A stretch of 64,000 nt of DNA from Chitinophaga pendula (GTDB lineage: Bacteria; Bacteroidota; Bacteroidia; Chitinophagales; Chitinophagaceae), in assembly GCF_020386615.1 (NCBI RefSeq), contig NZ_CP077769.1, forward strand, positions 2,170,001 through 2,234,000, given 5' to 3'. Position numbers and translations under genes: made by a program. Positions 38,893 through 46,993 of this stretch are shown here, piece after piece (within the stretch, counting starts at the first letter, position 1; the number at the start of each line of letters is the position of its first letter). Below the pieces are notes generated by a model. The model was not told the DNA's origin, did not search any database, and was given only the letters and a program-made list of their open reading frames with translations.

Positions 38893-39295
38893 CCCCAGCC
38901 TCCAACCAATCATTTCCTATACCTCCCGTCCACCTTTCCCATAGTTAGGGTATATCATTCCTATAGCTCCGATTTACTCACCGGTCTCCGCCGTTTTTCC
39001 GTTTTTTTGATAACTACGGGCAAAGTAGTAGTAGACTACGTTGTTTTATAAATAATTGATTTTTAATTAATTGTAAATAGTAGTACGTATTTTTACGTAG
39101 GAAAATTACTATGATCTACTTATTTTCTTTTTAACCCGAATGGCGCACTTTTGTGCCATAGACCCTAGGATATGAGCAACCCTATTGTCCGCAAAAAAGT
39201 AAATAAGAACGCTTTGTTATAACCTGTAACGCCATGTTCTATTTGTCCCTATACTTAGCTGAGGGGCCCTCAATCATGACTATAAATACTGTGAT
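38893..39295. other. A/T-rich intergenic region between the two kinase genes
   Basis: No gene supported. GCTGGGG/CCCCAGC (38878-38899) forms a hairpin straddling the stop codon of the hybrid kinase, without a T tract. Short inverted repeats around TACGTATTTTTACGTA (about 39085-39101) and ATGGCGCAC/GTGCCAT (about 39140-39158) could be operator or leader structure for the next gene. A 16-codon ORF at 39172 is not credible. Confidence 0.4.
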
Positions 39296-40075
39296 ATGCT
39301 GGACTTTGAGTACAATATTGAGAAACTAAAGAAGCAAAAAGTATTGGATAGAACTGAAGAACTTCGGCACGAACTGATCACAACATGGGAATTTGTCAGA
39401 GAATGGAACCATGAAATAGGTAGGGACGTGGATGGACTACAGGGTATTATGCAACTTTTAGAGGAGAGCAATGGCCAACTGTCACCAGGGCAATCAGCTG
39501 CCTTACAGAAAGGTATTAGTTACCTCATCGCTGAATTGGTGCAAAAGACCGGCAATATCCGTCGCCTTACCCAATCCGGCAGGATCGCAGTAGACGATAT
39601 CGCGAGAGAAGAAATAGATCTCCAGCACTTATTCGAAGAGATCCTCGCTATCTATAGCATAGGGCGTAAAGATGTACAAGTCGATTTGCAATTGTCACCC
39701 GATATGCCCCCCTTTATCATAGAGGACAGGTACAAACTGCAACAGATCATTCAAAACCTCCTGACAAATGCCGTTAAATTCTCCCCAAAGGGTAAAATCG
39801 TACGGATATCCCTGTCTCGCAGGTACCCTTACTGGACAATGCAGATCAGTGACGAAGGAGAGGGGATCGCCGCAGAAAACCTGGAAAAGATCTTTCAGCC
39901 ATTTAGCCGCCTCAATAAAAAAGTGCCGGGCACAGGTATCGGCCTTTCTATTACCAAAAAACTGGTAGGCGTACTGCAGGGAAAGATCAGTGTAGACAGC
40001 AGCCCGGGAGCCGGTAGCACCTTTACCGTACTACTGCCTCTGCACGAAAGGAACGTCGATACCAGATTATTGTAA
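39296..40075 (+). CDS. Soluble sensor histidine kinase with atypical H-box
   Basis: 259 residues, with no membrane segment and no recognisable sensor domain. The N-terminal half is helical; the putative phospho-acceptor is in WNHEIGRDVDGLQGI, where the usual Pro-Leu after His-Glu is replaced by Arg-Asp/Val. The catalytic half is standard: N-box LQQIIQNLLTNAVKFSPKG, G1 DEGEGI, F-box FQPFSRL, G2 GTGIGLSITKKL. It could be a real kinase with a divergent dimerisation helix or a kinase-like regulator. No response regulator gene is adjacent, so its partner is elsewhere. It follows the hybrid kinase after a 403-bp gap and is probably a separate unit. Confidence 0.85.
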   Translation: MLDFEYNIEKLKKQKVLDRTEELRHELITTWEFVREWNHEIGRDVDGLQGIMQLLEESNGQLSPGQSAALQKGISYLIAELVQKTGNIRRLTQSGRIAVDDIAREEIDLQHLFEEILAIYSIGRKDVQVDLQLSPDMPPFIIEDRYKLQQIIQNLLTNAVKFSPKGKIVRISLSRRYPYWTMQISDEGEGIAAENLEKIFQPFSRLNKKVPGTGIGLSITKKLVGVLQGKISVDSSPGAGSTFTVLLPLHERNVDTRLL

Positions 40076-40234
40076 ACGCTTATAATTGTCAGATTTTATC
40101 CCTATGCACACTGAGCAACTGTTCCCTATAAATGCGACTAACCGTTAATGAGCTAAACGGTAGTCAAACAAACAACACGGTAATGTTTTTTTCCCCGACT
40201 GTATCGACAGTACAAGGAAAAAGACTCATGAACG

Positions 40235-40266
40235 GGCAGGTATTTACCTGCCTCAGTTTTTTTATA
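40235..40266 (+). terminator. Terminator after the soluble kinase
   Basis: Stem GGCAGGTA/TACCTGCC with a two-base loop (40235-40252), then TCAG and eight T. The surrounding 304-bp gap (40076-40379) also holds hairpins ACTGT/ACAGT (40198-40211) and ACCGTT/AACGGT (40141-40161) and no gene. Confidence 0.75.
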
Positions 40267-40379
40267 TACCCCCCAAAATATAAACCAACAAATTAACGAA
40301 GCCTTATCCCATTATTAACCTGCGTTTAATATATCAGGTTTACCTTCATCCCATTGTTACACCTCTAAACACCCAAAAA

Positions 40380-40778
40380 ATGAAGAAAATCCTTTCTTTT
40401 TCTATCGTATTTTTATTATTATCGTTGTGCCAGATAGCTTGCCGGAAAGATATTTCCTCGCAAGTAACAAAGGACAATTCCACTGTAGCGGCTACAACTG
40501 AGCAAACATCCGCCAAAGCAACCACCAGCATACCGCCGGAAGCATGGTCCACATTGGCAACTATCGACAAAACCGGCCAACCTCCCGCCGGATTCAAAGG
40601 AGGTACCGTATTTCAGAACCGCGAAGGTTTGTTGCCTAAAAACGTGAGCTATAAAGAATGGGATATCACCAAATACCAGCCTGGCGTTAACAGAGGCCCC
40701 AGAAGACTGGTCACAGGAAACAACGGCAGCGCCTACTATACAGCAGATCATTATGCTTCATTTATAAAAATGCGATGA
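40380..40778 (+). CDS. Barnase-family ribonuclease with lipoprotein signal
   Basis: 132 residues. The signal peptide ends QIAC with Cys21 as likely lipid site, followed by a Thr/Ser/Ala-rich linker (25-50). The C-terminal domain (52-132) matches the microbial RNase N1/barnase family: GGTVFQNREGLLP parallels barnase GGDIFSNREGKLP, and the end TADHYASFIKMR parallels TTDHYQTFTKIR. The catalytic residues are present: Glu93 (YKEWDI), Arg108/109 (GPRRL) and His124. It should be a guanyl-preferring extracellular RNase, toxic if it enters a cytoplasm. The barstar-like gene overlaps its stop by four bases, as expected for a toxin and its inhibitor. The lipid anchor is unusual, since barnase itself is freely secreted. 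Confidence 0.88.
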   Translation: MKKILSFSIVFLLLSLCQIACRKDISSQVTKDNSTVAATTEQTSAKATTSIPPEAWSTLATIDKTGQPPAGFKGGTVFQNREGLLPKNVSYKEWDITKYQPGVNRGPRRLVTGNNGSAYYTADHYASFIKMR

Positions 40779-41218
40779 CAAACCAAACTACAACTTTCCT
40801 GCTCATTACCCCCGACAGCCCCATGCCGCTGGAAGCATGTACTTTCATCGCCGTGCTGGATGGCCGTAATGCCCGTACACTGTCAGATTTTTACAAGGAG
40901 ATCGCCCGCATCCTGACATTCCCAGACTATTTCCACCACAACCTGGATAGCCTGGAAGAAATGATCAGAGACCTCTCCTGGATTGCAGCCTCCAGGATCA
41001 TGCTATACATCCGGTATACCGCCTCCTTCCTCGCAGAAGAACAGGATAAACGGCCCGTCGTATTCAGCATCTTCCATGATACACTCGAAGAATGGCAATA
41101 CGGAGAACCAGACGACCCGTTCAGAAAAGAAGCAGAATTCTATATCTGCCTCGATGATGACGATGTCAGCCGCGAACTCCTCGCCGTCGGTGGATACGCA
41201 TACGAATCTTATGCCTGA
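40775..41218 (+). CDS. Barstar-family ribonuclease inhibitor
   Basis: 147 residues, no signal peptide, cytoplasmic. Residues 23-80 carry the barstar pattern: FIAVLDGRNARTLSDFYKEI, then FPDYFHHNLDSLEEMIRDL, corresponding to barstar [20 protein letters not shown]. The acidic face that blocks the RNase active site is represented by Asp/Glu in and after this helix. Start ATG overlaps the RNase stop as ATGA, indicating translational coupling so that the inhibitor is made with the toxin. Role: protect the producer from its own or a sibling's RNase. The C-terminal 60 residues extend beyond classical barstar (about 90 residues) and are Asp/Glu rich. Confidence 0.88.
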   Translation: MTNQTTTFLLITPDSPMPLEACTFIAVLDGRNARTLSDFYKEIARILTFPDYFHHNLDSLEEMIRDLSWIAASRIMLYIRYTASFLAEEQDKRPVVFSIFHDTLEEWQYGEPDDPFRKEAEFYICLDDDDVSRELLAVGGYAYESYA

Positions 41219-41527
41219 TCACCGCCTTCCTCGTTCTATCTGACAACAATAATACTCCTGGTGACGCCGCTGGTAACGCCCGTAACTTCCGGTATATACC
41301 GGCAGATAACAACAGCATGCCCCACAGCAGCGTCACCACCAATTACTGTTACACTACCTCATTACATAATCCCCACATAGCACATCACCTGCTGGCATCA
41401 TAACCTCATGATTTCCCTGTTATCATACATATAACATATATTGGGAGGAAAGGTCGCGTACACATTGATTACCCGCTTTTCAAGTTGATCCTACATTTTG
41501 ATTGCTGATCCAAAACTATTCGTGCAA
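41219..41527. other. Gene-free stretch
   Basis: No gene supported. A short inverted repeat around CCGGTATATACCGG (about 41289-41302) is the only visible structure. A TTG start at 41498 for the next ORF is possible, but no ribosome-binding site supports it. Confidence 0.4.
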
Positions 41528-41854
41528 ATGAATTATTACGTGTATTTTTTTCCCTTTAACGAAATCGCTCAGGCCCTGCATACCACCCCCTTCCGGGTCG
41601 GCCTCCAGGACCTCCGACAGGTACACTCCTTCCTTAACTCCAACATCTTTACCGTCAAAAAGTACCAGTACCTGTTCGTCACCGACGAAGATGCCAACCT
41701 CGTCCAATCCGCTTCCATGTCTGACCAAACACTCATCTCCATCCTCGTCGATGCCTCCGTCACCGCCGGTATCATCTCCGTAGGAGGCCATTTCCGGGTC
41801 ATATCCACCACGGCCAACAGGATAGGATACCTCAGCCAGCTACTCGATAGCTGA
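41528..41854 (+). CDS. Hypothetical protein, 108 aa
   Basis: Not recognised. I chose the ATG at 41528 (MNYYVYFFPF) over an upstream in-frame TTG at 41498. The protein is soluble, with no signal peptide and mixed alpha/beta composition; it contains FLNSNIFTVKKYQYLFVTDEDANL and a C-terminal ISVGGHFRVISTTANRIGYL. Codon usage matches the neighbours, and a 12-bp perfect terminator stem follows, supporting a real gene. It lies between the RNase/inhibitor pair and a Cys-rich peptide gene, but no functional link is visible. Confidence 0.6.
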   Translation: MNYYVYFFPFNEIAQALHTTPFRVGLQDLRQVHSFLNSNIFTVKKYQYLFVTDEDANLVQSASMSDQTLISILVDASVTAGIISVGGHFRVISTTANRIGYLSQLLDS

Positions 41855-41868
41855 CCCCCTCCAATACC

Positions 41869-41914
41869 ACCGTCAGGACGCCACTCCACGGCAACCGTCC
41901 TGACGGTCCCTTAT
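41869..41914 (+). terminator. Terminator of the 108-aa gene
   Basis: Perfect 12-bp stem ACCGTCAGGACG/CGTCCTGACGGT (41869-41880 with 41896-41907) followed by CCCTTATC; only a weak T content. Confidence 0.65.
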
Positions 41915-42324
41915 CAATCTCCATTTTTCATCACAGACTATTTTATTTCCCCCACTTTTTTACTACTTTCACAGTAACACGTTATCTCGTATTGCGCTCG
42001 TCGCAAATTACGCACATGATCCACCCAAACCCCGCCAGGTTTATCTACCCAAATCATGATACCAACAGATACACCGGAGCCGCAGCAATGCAACGCCCCC
42101 GGTAAATATCTCCCGTATGATCCCACCGGTCTCCAACCGGCGATCCCGTGCAAAAGGTAAGTCCCCCGGATGTCTGATAAGACACTCCCTCAGCGGAGCA
42201 GGAATACCCGTGCCCGCTACAACCCGTCCGCCGGCAATAAAACAACATATACCGGAAAAAAAGGGATCGCTGAAAACCTTTAGAAAAGAGTAAGCACCAT
42301 CACTCATGTTTAATTTGTATTCCA
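41915..42324. other. Leader region before the Cys-rich peptide gene
   Basis: About 410 bases without a supported gene, C-rich in the middle. TTAATTTG at 42310-42317, a degenerate -7 box just before the peptide start, is too close to the ATG to be certain. ORFs here are short and antisense or lack any leader-like pattern. Confidence 0.4.
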
Positions 42325-42522
42325 ATGAAAAAGAATCATTTTTTCCAACAAACCAAATCCTTGTCCCGCGAAGCACTTGGCCAAATCAACGGCGGTGGTA
42401 AAAATACCCGCGCCATCCTCTGCGTAGATATGGCCTGCGGCTCCGATGATACCTGCCGCAATGCCGGCGGCGGCGCATACTGTACCTGCATCATCTCCAT
42501 CGCTCGCTGCTGGTCACGCTAA
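42325..42522 (+). CDS. Cys-rich peptide with double-glycine leader, 65 aa
   Basis: A small secreted-peptide precursor. The leader ends LSREALGQINGGG, matching the Leu-Ser-x-x-x-Leu-x-x-I/L-x-G-G pattern of bacteriocin-type and Bacteroidota natural-product precursors that are cut after Gly-Gly by a C39 peptidase/ABC exporter. The 39-residue remainder has six cysteines (AILCVDMACG, TCRNAGGGAYCTC, ARCW), enough for three disulfides or for thioether modification. No C39 exporter, LanB or radical-SAM gene lies nearby, so processing would be by enzymes encoded elsewhere. A bacteriocin, signal peptide or RiPP are all possible. Confidence 0.72.
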   Translation: MKKNHFFQQTKSLSREALGQINGGGKNTRAILCVDMACGSDDTCRNAGGGAYCTCIISIARCWSR

Positions 42523-42583
42523 CGTATCCTCACACACGCATTGCTGCCCATCCGCAGTAATCCCCCTTCCGCCCGAAGGGCCC

Positions 42584-42622
42584 GCCAGTCCTGCCTTCTG
42601 CAAGGATAGGACTGGCATTCTC
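42584..42622 (+). terminator. Terminator of the Cys-rich peptide gene
   Basis: Perfect 9-bp stem GCCAGTCCT/AGGACTGGC (42584-42592 with 42608-42616) followed by ATTCTCTT, 62 bp after the stop. Confidence 0.65.
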
Positions 42623-43159
42623 TTGTAGTGCCATACACCAAACTTTAACAATTGGGATAGGGAATTTTACGTATCTTCATAAAGGATACAATAGCATCAA
42701 TTACGAGAATTAGCCAAAAAATAAAATGTAAACCCTGTTTTATCTGATAAGCGCCCGGAAATGCATTCACCTTTAAATCATCACTATCGGAGCCAGCAAA
42801 ACCCATTATTTGTAACCGCACCTTACTACTTTATCATTTTTTAAGAAAATTGAAATTTTACGAGTATTGCGTGATCATTAACCATACAAGGATCCCTTTA
42901 AGGGAATTTTATATAGCAGCCTTGTCGCTCAAATTGTTTTAAAAACAAATGAAATACTGACAGACCACACTGTCTGATAAACCCCGTCCTATCCTGAAAA
43001 CATCGCCTGTTCCGGCATATATGCGTGTGTACAAGTTGCTTATCGTAATATCCCCCGTAAAGACAGATCAGACAACAGCCGGCAGTTACCATACATCACC
43101 GTTGTAGGCTGTTATGGCCGTGCCGTGTGCATTTATTGTACCCTTAAAATAACCTAATC
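42623..43159. other. Gene-free A/T-rich stretch
   Basis: About 540 bases with no supportable gene. The longest candidates are a 27-codon plus ORF at about 42761 and a 64-codon minus ORF at 42898-43092, neither with a leader, ribosome-binding site or family feature. Presumably the promoter of the next gene is at its right end. Confidence 0.45.
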
Positions 43160-43978
43160 ATGAACCCTACAAATGGCCATTCCCTGTGGAAAGACGACCG
43201 CAGACGTGTGCGTGTACTCAATCACCTGCATCACCCCGTCTCCTTCAAAGTAAGATCTGAAACACCCCAACTACTGGCACAGGCTTATATCATGGAAATA
43301 GCTGGCTTATACGAAATACGCCCCGCCCAACTATATGGATTACCCTTCTCCGCCTCCAACCGCCTCGTAGTAGAACAAGCATCCTTTCGCTTCGAACGCG
43401 AAGAAATAAAGGATAATAATGTCATCATTACTTACGCCCAAACCTACTTCGGCGTCCCCGTCTGGGCCGCCGGCCTCGAAGTCAACATGCACACCAATCC
43501 CCTGCAGGTCATCAGCTCCAGCTCCACCGCTTACGCTAACCTCTCCGTGCAACTGCCTTCCCCAGCTGCTGCCAGCCGCGTCTATCACTACAGCAACGCC
43601 GACCTCCAACATGCCGTCCAGCCTCCCGAAGCCCGCGAACGCGATGAAGGGGGGGAGGGGGGACATCGGCTACATTGGACACGCCTGCGCATCTACCGCT
43701 ATAGCGAAAGCCGACGCCTCCCCCGCCATGCCTCCGCTTCCCTGGCCTCCCTCCGGCAACTCCGGCTCCCTCCCGTATCGCCTTACGTACAACCCGGACG
43801 GTTCTACGTCGTACAGGAAGTAGCCTGCTCATTGTCACTGCCCCATGGCCACACCTGGCATTGCCTCGCCCTCATAGAAGTCGAAAGCAATACCATACTC
43901 TATATCAGGTCCCTCGATCCACTCAGCATAGACCTGCAACCACAACAATCGCAGGACTTCGAGATATCTGGCTCCTGA
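43160..43978 (+). CDS. FTP-like (protease propeptide-like) domain protein without peptidase
   Basis: 272 residues, no signal peptide. Residues 40-140 look like the fungalysin/thermolysin propeptide (FTP) motif: a degenerate N-terminal helix region, then ITYAQTYFGVPVWAAGLEVNMH and VISSSSTAYANL. A second similar strand set at the end (GRFYVVQEV, HTWHCLALIEVESNTILYIRSL) completes the fold. In metallopeptidases this region is an intramolecular inhibitor and chaperone, but no HExxH or other catalytic domain follows here. A G-rich stretch at 43649-43662 (seven G, A, six G) lies in the coding part and keeps frame. It could be a stand-alone inhibitor or structural protein. Family assignment is moderate, function unknown. 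Confidence 0.6.
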   Translation: MNPTNGHSLWKDDRRRVRVLNHLHHPVSFKVRSETPQLLAQAYIMEIAGLYEIRPAQLYGLPFSASNRLVVEQASFRFEREEIKDNNVIITYAQTYFGVPVWAAGLEVNMHTNPLQVISSSSTAYANLSVQLPSPAAASRVYHYSNADLQHAVQPPEARERDEGGEGGHRLHWTRLRIYRYSESRRLPRHASASLASLRQLRLPPVSPYVQPGRFYVVQEVACSLSLPHGHTWHCLALIEVESNTILYIRSLDPLSIDLQPQQSQDFEISGS

Positions 43979-44012
43979 TCCGTCCTTCGCCTTTCTTCCA
44001 TACACCCCCCCC

Positions 44013-44045
44013 AAAAAAAAGCAGCGGTCACCGTGGCCGCTGCTT
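44013..44045 (-). terminator. Terminator of the heparin-lyase-like gene
   Basis: On the minus strand: stem GCAGCGGC/GACCGCTGC (44021-44044) followed by eight T, 26 bp after the stop of the minus-strand gene. Confidence 0.8.
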
Positions 44046-44069
44046 CCTGCTTAATACCACCCCCGTCGC

Positions 44070-44843
44070 TCATGGAGCAGCATCAGCATAAGTCGAACCT
44101 ATACGCAATCTGTCTACGTAATTCGTAATAGCACTGGCATCCGCACCGTATACCCCCCACTTCGGATCGCAATAGTCCGCATCCAGCGTCCGCGCATAAT
44201 ACCGCTGACCGCCCGTCTTCAACGATTGCGCCTGACCATTATACCAAAACTCAATAAAACCAACCGACGCATCCCGCGATACCTTGATCCGTAATACATA
44301 CGATTGCCACACATCCGCCGCCACCGGCACACTCCACAACTCCGTACCGATCTTTCCGGGAGCAAAATGAAACAACCGCAACTGCCCTCCTGTAGTCTTG
44401 ATCACAATCGGAAAATTCTGCTGCATATCACCTCCGTATGCCTTCCATTGAAACAACGCATTCGTCACCTCATTGACAGACATCACCAACTTCGATCGCC
44501 ACCCGATATAAATGTCAGACCCCTCCGCCGCCTGGTAACCCTTCGCCCCGTGCCCCTCCGTACGATGACTACCCACCGGCTTGTCAAATCGCCAGATCTT
44601 ACCGTTAACACCGTCATGCACCGCCGTAATCGTACCCTGACCTTCTATATTCTGCACCTTCCACACCGCCGCCGCACCACGGGACGCATCCCCGTCCCAA
44701 AACACCGTCCGCAAAGACCCCGCCGCTTCCGTAACAACCGGCGAAGAAGATAATGGACCCGGCAAGTCCTGCTGCCGGCTGCAACTGTGCAACGATAAAA
44801 TACATAAACTGAAACAGGTAACTAGTTGTAAACAGGTTTTCAT
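44070..44843 (-). CDS. Heparin lyase I-like polysaccharide lyase lipoprotein
   Basis: 257 residues. The signal ends with LSLHSC (Cys about 21), so it is an SpII lipoprotein. The rest is a beta-jelly-roll of the polysaccharide lyase family represented by heparin lyase I and glucuronan lyase: ALFQWKAYGGDMQQNFPIVI, a central strand with QLRLFHFAPG, and the typical C-terminal DPKWGVYGADASAITNYVDRL. These enzymes cleave uronic-acid-containing chains by beta-elimination. Family assignment is by pattern; catalytic residues were not verified. It is a single leftward gene with its own terminator. It is the second lyase-like lipoprotein in the window after the one at 34461-35342, and the two are not obviously duplicates. 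Confidence 0.72.
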   Translation of the reverse strand: MKTCLQLVTCFSLCILSLHSCSRQQDLPGPLSSSPVVTEAAGSLRTVFWDGDASRGAAAVWKVQNIEGQGTITAVHDGVNGKIWRFDKPVGSHRTEGHGAKGYQAAEGSDIYIGWRSKLVMSVNEVTNALFQWKAYGGDMQQNFPIVIKTTGGQLRLFHFAPGKIGTELWSVPVAADVWQSYVLRIKVSRDASVGFIEFWYNGQAQSLKTGGQRYYARTLDADYCDPKWGVYGADASAITNYVDRLRIGSTYADAAP

Positions 44844-45054
44844 AACTGTGGGTTTTATCTAAAACTAATACATCCACCTCCCATAAGCATATAGGAAATT
44901 CCCCTTTGCTGACTGCAATTTGCTCAATGCAAACGTTTGAAGGAAATTGCAGGTCCGCATTTCATTAATAGAAAAAAACCGTTTAATTTAACGGCAGGAA
45001 GCTATTGATTGGTTATTGTACCTTCATCACCTTGACCTTAATTATTTAGATCTT

Positions 45055-46356
45055 ATGAAAAGAATAAGCGCACAGCTACTGTCGATCGCACTCGTGGCGA
45101 GCTGTTTTTCCCCTTCGTTCGCCAGCCCCGCAGGCCCGGGTGATCCGGAAAATACCAATAAGGTAAAACCAGATGCCGACAATGCCGGCCTCAAACTACC
45201 TAAAGGGTTCGGCGCCCTCAAAGTAGCAGAAAACCTGGGCCGCACCAGGCACATCGCCGTTACCCCACAGGGCGGTATCTACGTAAAACTGGAACGCCTC
45301 AAACAGGGTACAGGCATCCTGTTCCTCCAGGATACCAACGGAGATGGCAAAACAGATAAGCAATCCGGCTTCGGCAACTACGGAGGCACCGGCATCTACG
45401 TAAAAGATGGCTACCTCTACGCCTCCTCCAACACAGAAGTATTCCGCTACAAACTCGATAACAAAGGGGCCGTAGCCGATACCAGCAATGTCGAAAAACT
45501 GGTAACAGGCCTCATCGACCGCCGCCAGCACGAATCCAAATCACTCGTACTCGATAATAACGGCAATATCTATGTCAACATCGGCGCCTACTCCAATGCC
45601 TGCCAGGAAAAAGACCGTACCAAAGGCTCCCCGGGCATGCGCCCTTGCCCCGTACTCGACTCCGCAGGTGGCATCTGGCAATTCAAAGCCGATAAACAAA
45701 ACCAGCAAATAGGCGATGGCGTCCACTACGCCACCGGCTTGCGCAACGTAGTCGGCCTCGACTGGAACCAACAGACCAACAACTTGTTCGTTATGCAACA
45801 TGGCCGCGATCAACTCCATGACCTCTTCCCAGACCTCTACAACGAACAGGCTTCCGCCACCTTGCCGGCAGAAGCCATGTACAGCCTGAAAAAAGGCGAT
45901 AACGCCGGATGGCCATATATATACTATGACCAACTGCAAAAGAAAAAAATACTGGCCCCCGAATTTGGCGGCGATGGCAAAAAAACAGCGGGCGAAGATG
46001 CAATAGATCCTACCGTTGCATTCCCCGGACACCTCGCACCCAACGGCCTCCTGTTCTATACCGGCAACATGTTCCCGGAAAAATACCGCAACGGCGCCTT
46101 CATCGCCTTCCATGGCTCCTGGAACCGTGCGCCCGAAAAACAAGCAGGCTACTTCGTAGCATTTGTACCGTTTAAGAATGGCCAACCGGCAGGAGAGTGG
46201 GAGATCTTCGCCGACAACTTCGCCGGCGTTAAAGAGGTAACCACCCCCAACCAGGCCCAACACCGCCCCTGCGGCCTCGCACAGGGCCCCGATGGCTCCC
46301 TCTACGTCACCGACGACGTCAAAGGCACCGTATACAGAATCGTTTATAATAAATAG
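45055..46356 (+). CDS. PQQ-dependent sugar dehydrogenase family protein
   Basis: 433 residues from the ATG at 45055; an in-frame TTG at 45016 has no support. The signal peptide ends near SFASPAG. The body is a six-bladed propeller like soluble glucose/sorbosone dehydrogenases: LPKGFGALKVAENLGRTRHIAV, GLRNVVGLDWNQQTNNLFVMQHGRDQL, FIAFHGSWNRAP and the C-terminal GLAQGPDGSLYVTDDVKGTVYRI. It acts in the periplasm, oxidising a sugar with PQQ and passing electrons onward. A cytochrome c gene starts 5 bp after its stop, which fits that role. No PQQ biosynthesis genes are present, so cofactor would come from elsewhere. The substrate is unknown. Confidence 0.88.
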   Translation: MKRISAQLLSIALVASCFSPSFASPAGPGDPENTNKVKPDADNAGLKLPKGFGALKVAENLGRTRHIAVTPQGGIYVKLERLKQGTGILFLQDTNGDGKTDKQSGFGNYGGTGIYVKDGYLYASSNTEVFRYKLDNKGAVADTSNVEKLVTGLIDRRQHESKSLVLDNNGNIYVNIGAYSNACQEKDRTKGSPGMRPCPVLDSAGGIWQFKADKQNQQIGDGVHYATGLRNVVGLDWNQQTNNLFVMQHGRDQLHDLFPDLYNEQASATLPAEAMYSLKKGDNAGWPYIYYDQLQKKKILAPEFGGDGKKTAGEDAIDPTVAFPGHLAPNGLLFYTGNMFPEKYRNGAFIAFHGSWNRAPEKQAGYFVAFVPFKNGQPAGEWEIFADNFAGVKEVTTPNQAQHRPCGLAQGPDGSLYVTDDVKGTVYRIVYNK

Positions 46357-46361
46357 TGCGT

Positions 46362-46814
46362 ATGAAAAAATTAGTGCTGGCGCTCACCATCCTGCTGGGT
46401 ACCCACCTCGCAATGGCCCAGACAAAAAAGCCTGCTACGACCAAACCAACCGCAGCCAAACCCGCAGCTACCGCCAACCTGGCTGCCAGCATCGCCCGCG
46501 GTAAAGTAGTGTACCAGAAAAGCTGCATCGCCTGCCACCAGGTAGATGGCAGCGGAGTGCCCCGGCTCAATCCGCCACTCATCAAAACACAATACGTGCT
46601 GGGCGAGCCAAACCGACTCATCAAAATCATCCTCAACGGTCTCAACGAAGATGTAGAAATCGATGGCGAATACTACTCCAATCCAATGCCGCCTCAACCG
46701 GCCCTCAACGATCAGGAAGTAGCCGACGTACTCACCTACATCCGCAACAGCTTCACCAACAAAGCACCGGCCATCACGCCAGCCCAGGTAAGCACTGCCC
46801 GTAAAACAAAATAA
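46362..46814 (+). CDS. Periplasmic class I cytochrome c
   Basis: 150 residues from the ATG at 46362 (an upstream in-frame GTG at 46356 overlaps the previous stop). Signal peptide to about residue 19 (LAMAQ), then a Lys/Pro/Ala/Thr-rich linker. The haem site is CIACH (Cys55, Cys58, His59) and the axial Met is in SNPMPPQ. The fold is about 90 residues, typical of a small mono-haem cytochrome. It lies in one transcript with the sugar dehydrogenase and is its probable electron acceptor. A strong terminator follows. Confidence 0.92.
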   Translation: MKKLVLALTILLGTHLAMAQTKKPATTKPTAAKPAATANLAASIARGKVVYQKSCIACHQVDGSGVPRLNPPLIKTQYVLGEPNRLIKIILNGLNEDVEIDGEYYSNPMPPQPALNDQEVADVLTYIRNSFTNKAPAITPAQVSTARKTK

Positions 46815-46926
46815 TAGGAGGCCACAGCAACTGCCCCTCCTGGCATGATCTTCAAGGCTGAACAGTCGCGTAAAACATAATGACGGCCACGAACACTGCC
46901 TTGCCTCGACATGATCTTCGATGCTG
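46800..46926 (+). repeat. Imperfect tandem duplication of the cytochrome gene 3' end
   Basis: Copy 1 (46800-46862) covers the last codons and trailing sequence of the cytochrome gene; copy 2 (46869-46926) repeats it in non-coding DNA. Shared blocks in the same order: CGTAAAACA, GGCCAC, ACTGCC, CATGATCTTC, GCTGA. The copies differ by small indels and substitutions, so the duplication is old. Confidence 0.5.
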
Positions 46927-46940
46927 ATCCGCCCAAATAA

Positions 46941-46976
46941 AAAGGCGATCCGGATACACTCCGGATCGCCTTTTTT
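46941..46976 (+). terminator. Terminator of the dehydrogenase/cytochrome operon
   Basis: Perfect 14-bp stem AAAGGCGATCCGGA/TCCGGATCGCCTTT (46941-46954 with 46960-46973) and a run of T. It may work in both directions. Confidence 0.9.
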
Positions 46977-46993
46977 AATAATCATATAAATAG

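Noticed and set aside
39172..39222. 16-codon ORF before the soluble kinase as a leader peptide
   Set aside because: No repeated regulatory codons, no following attenuator and no ribosome-binding site.
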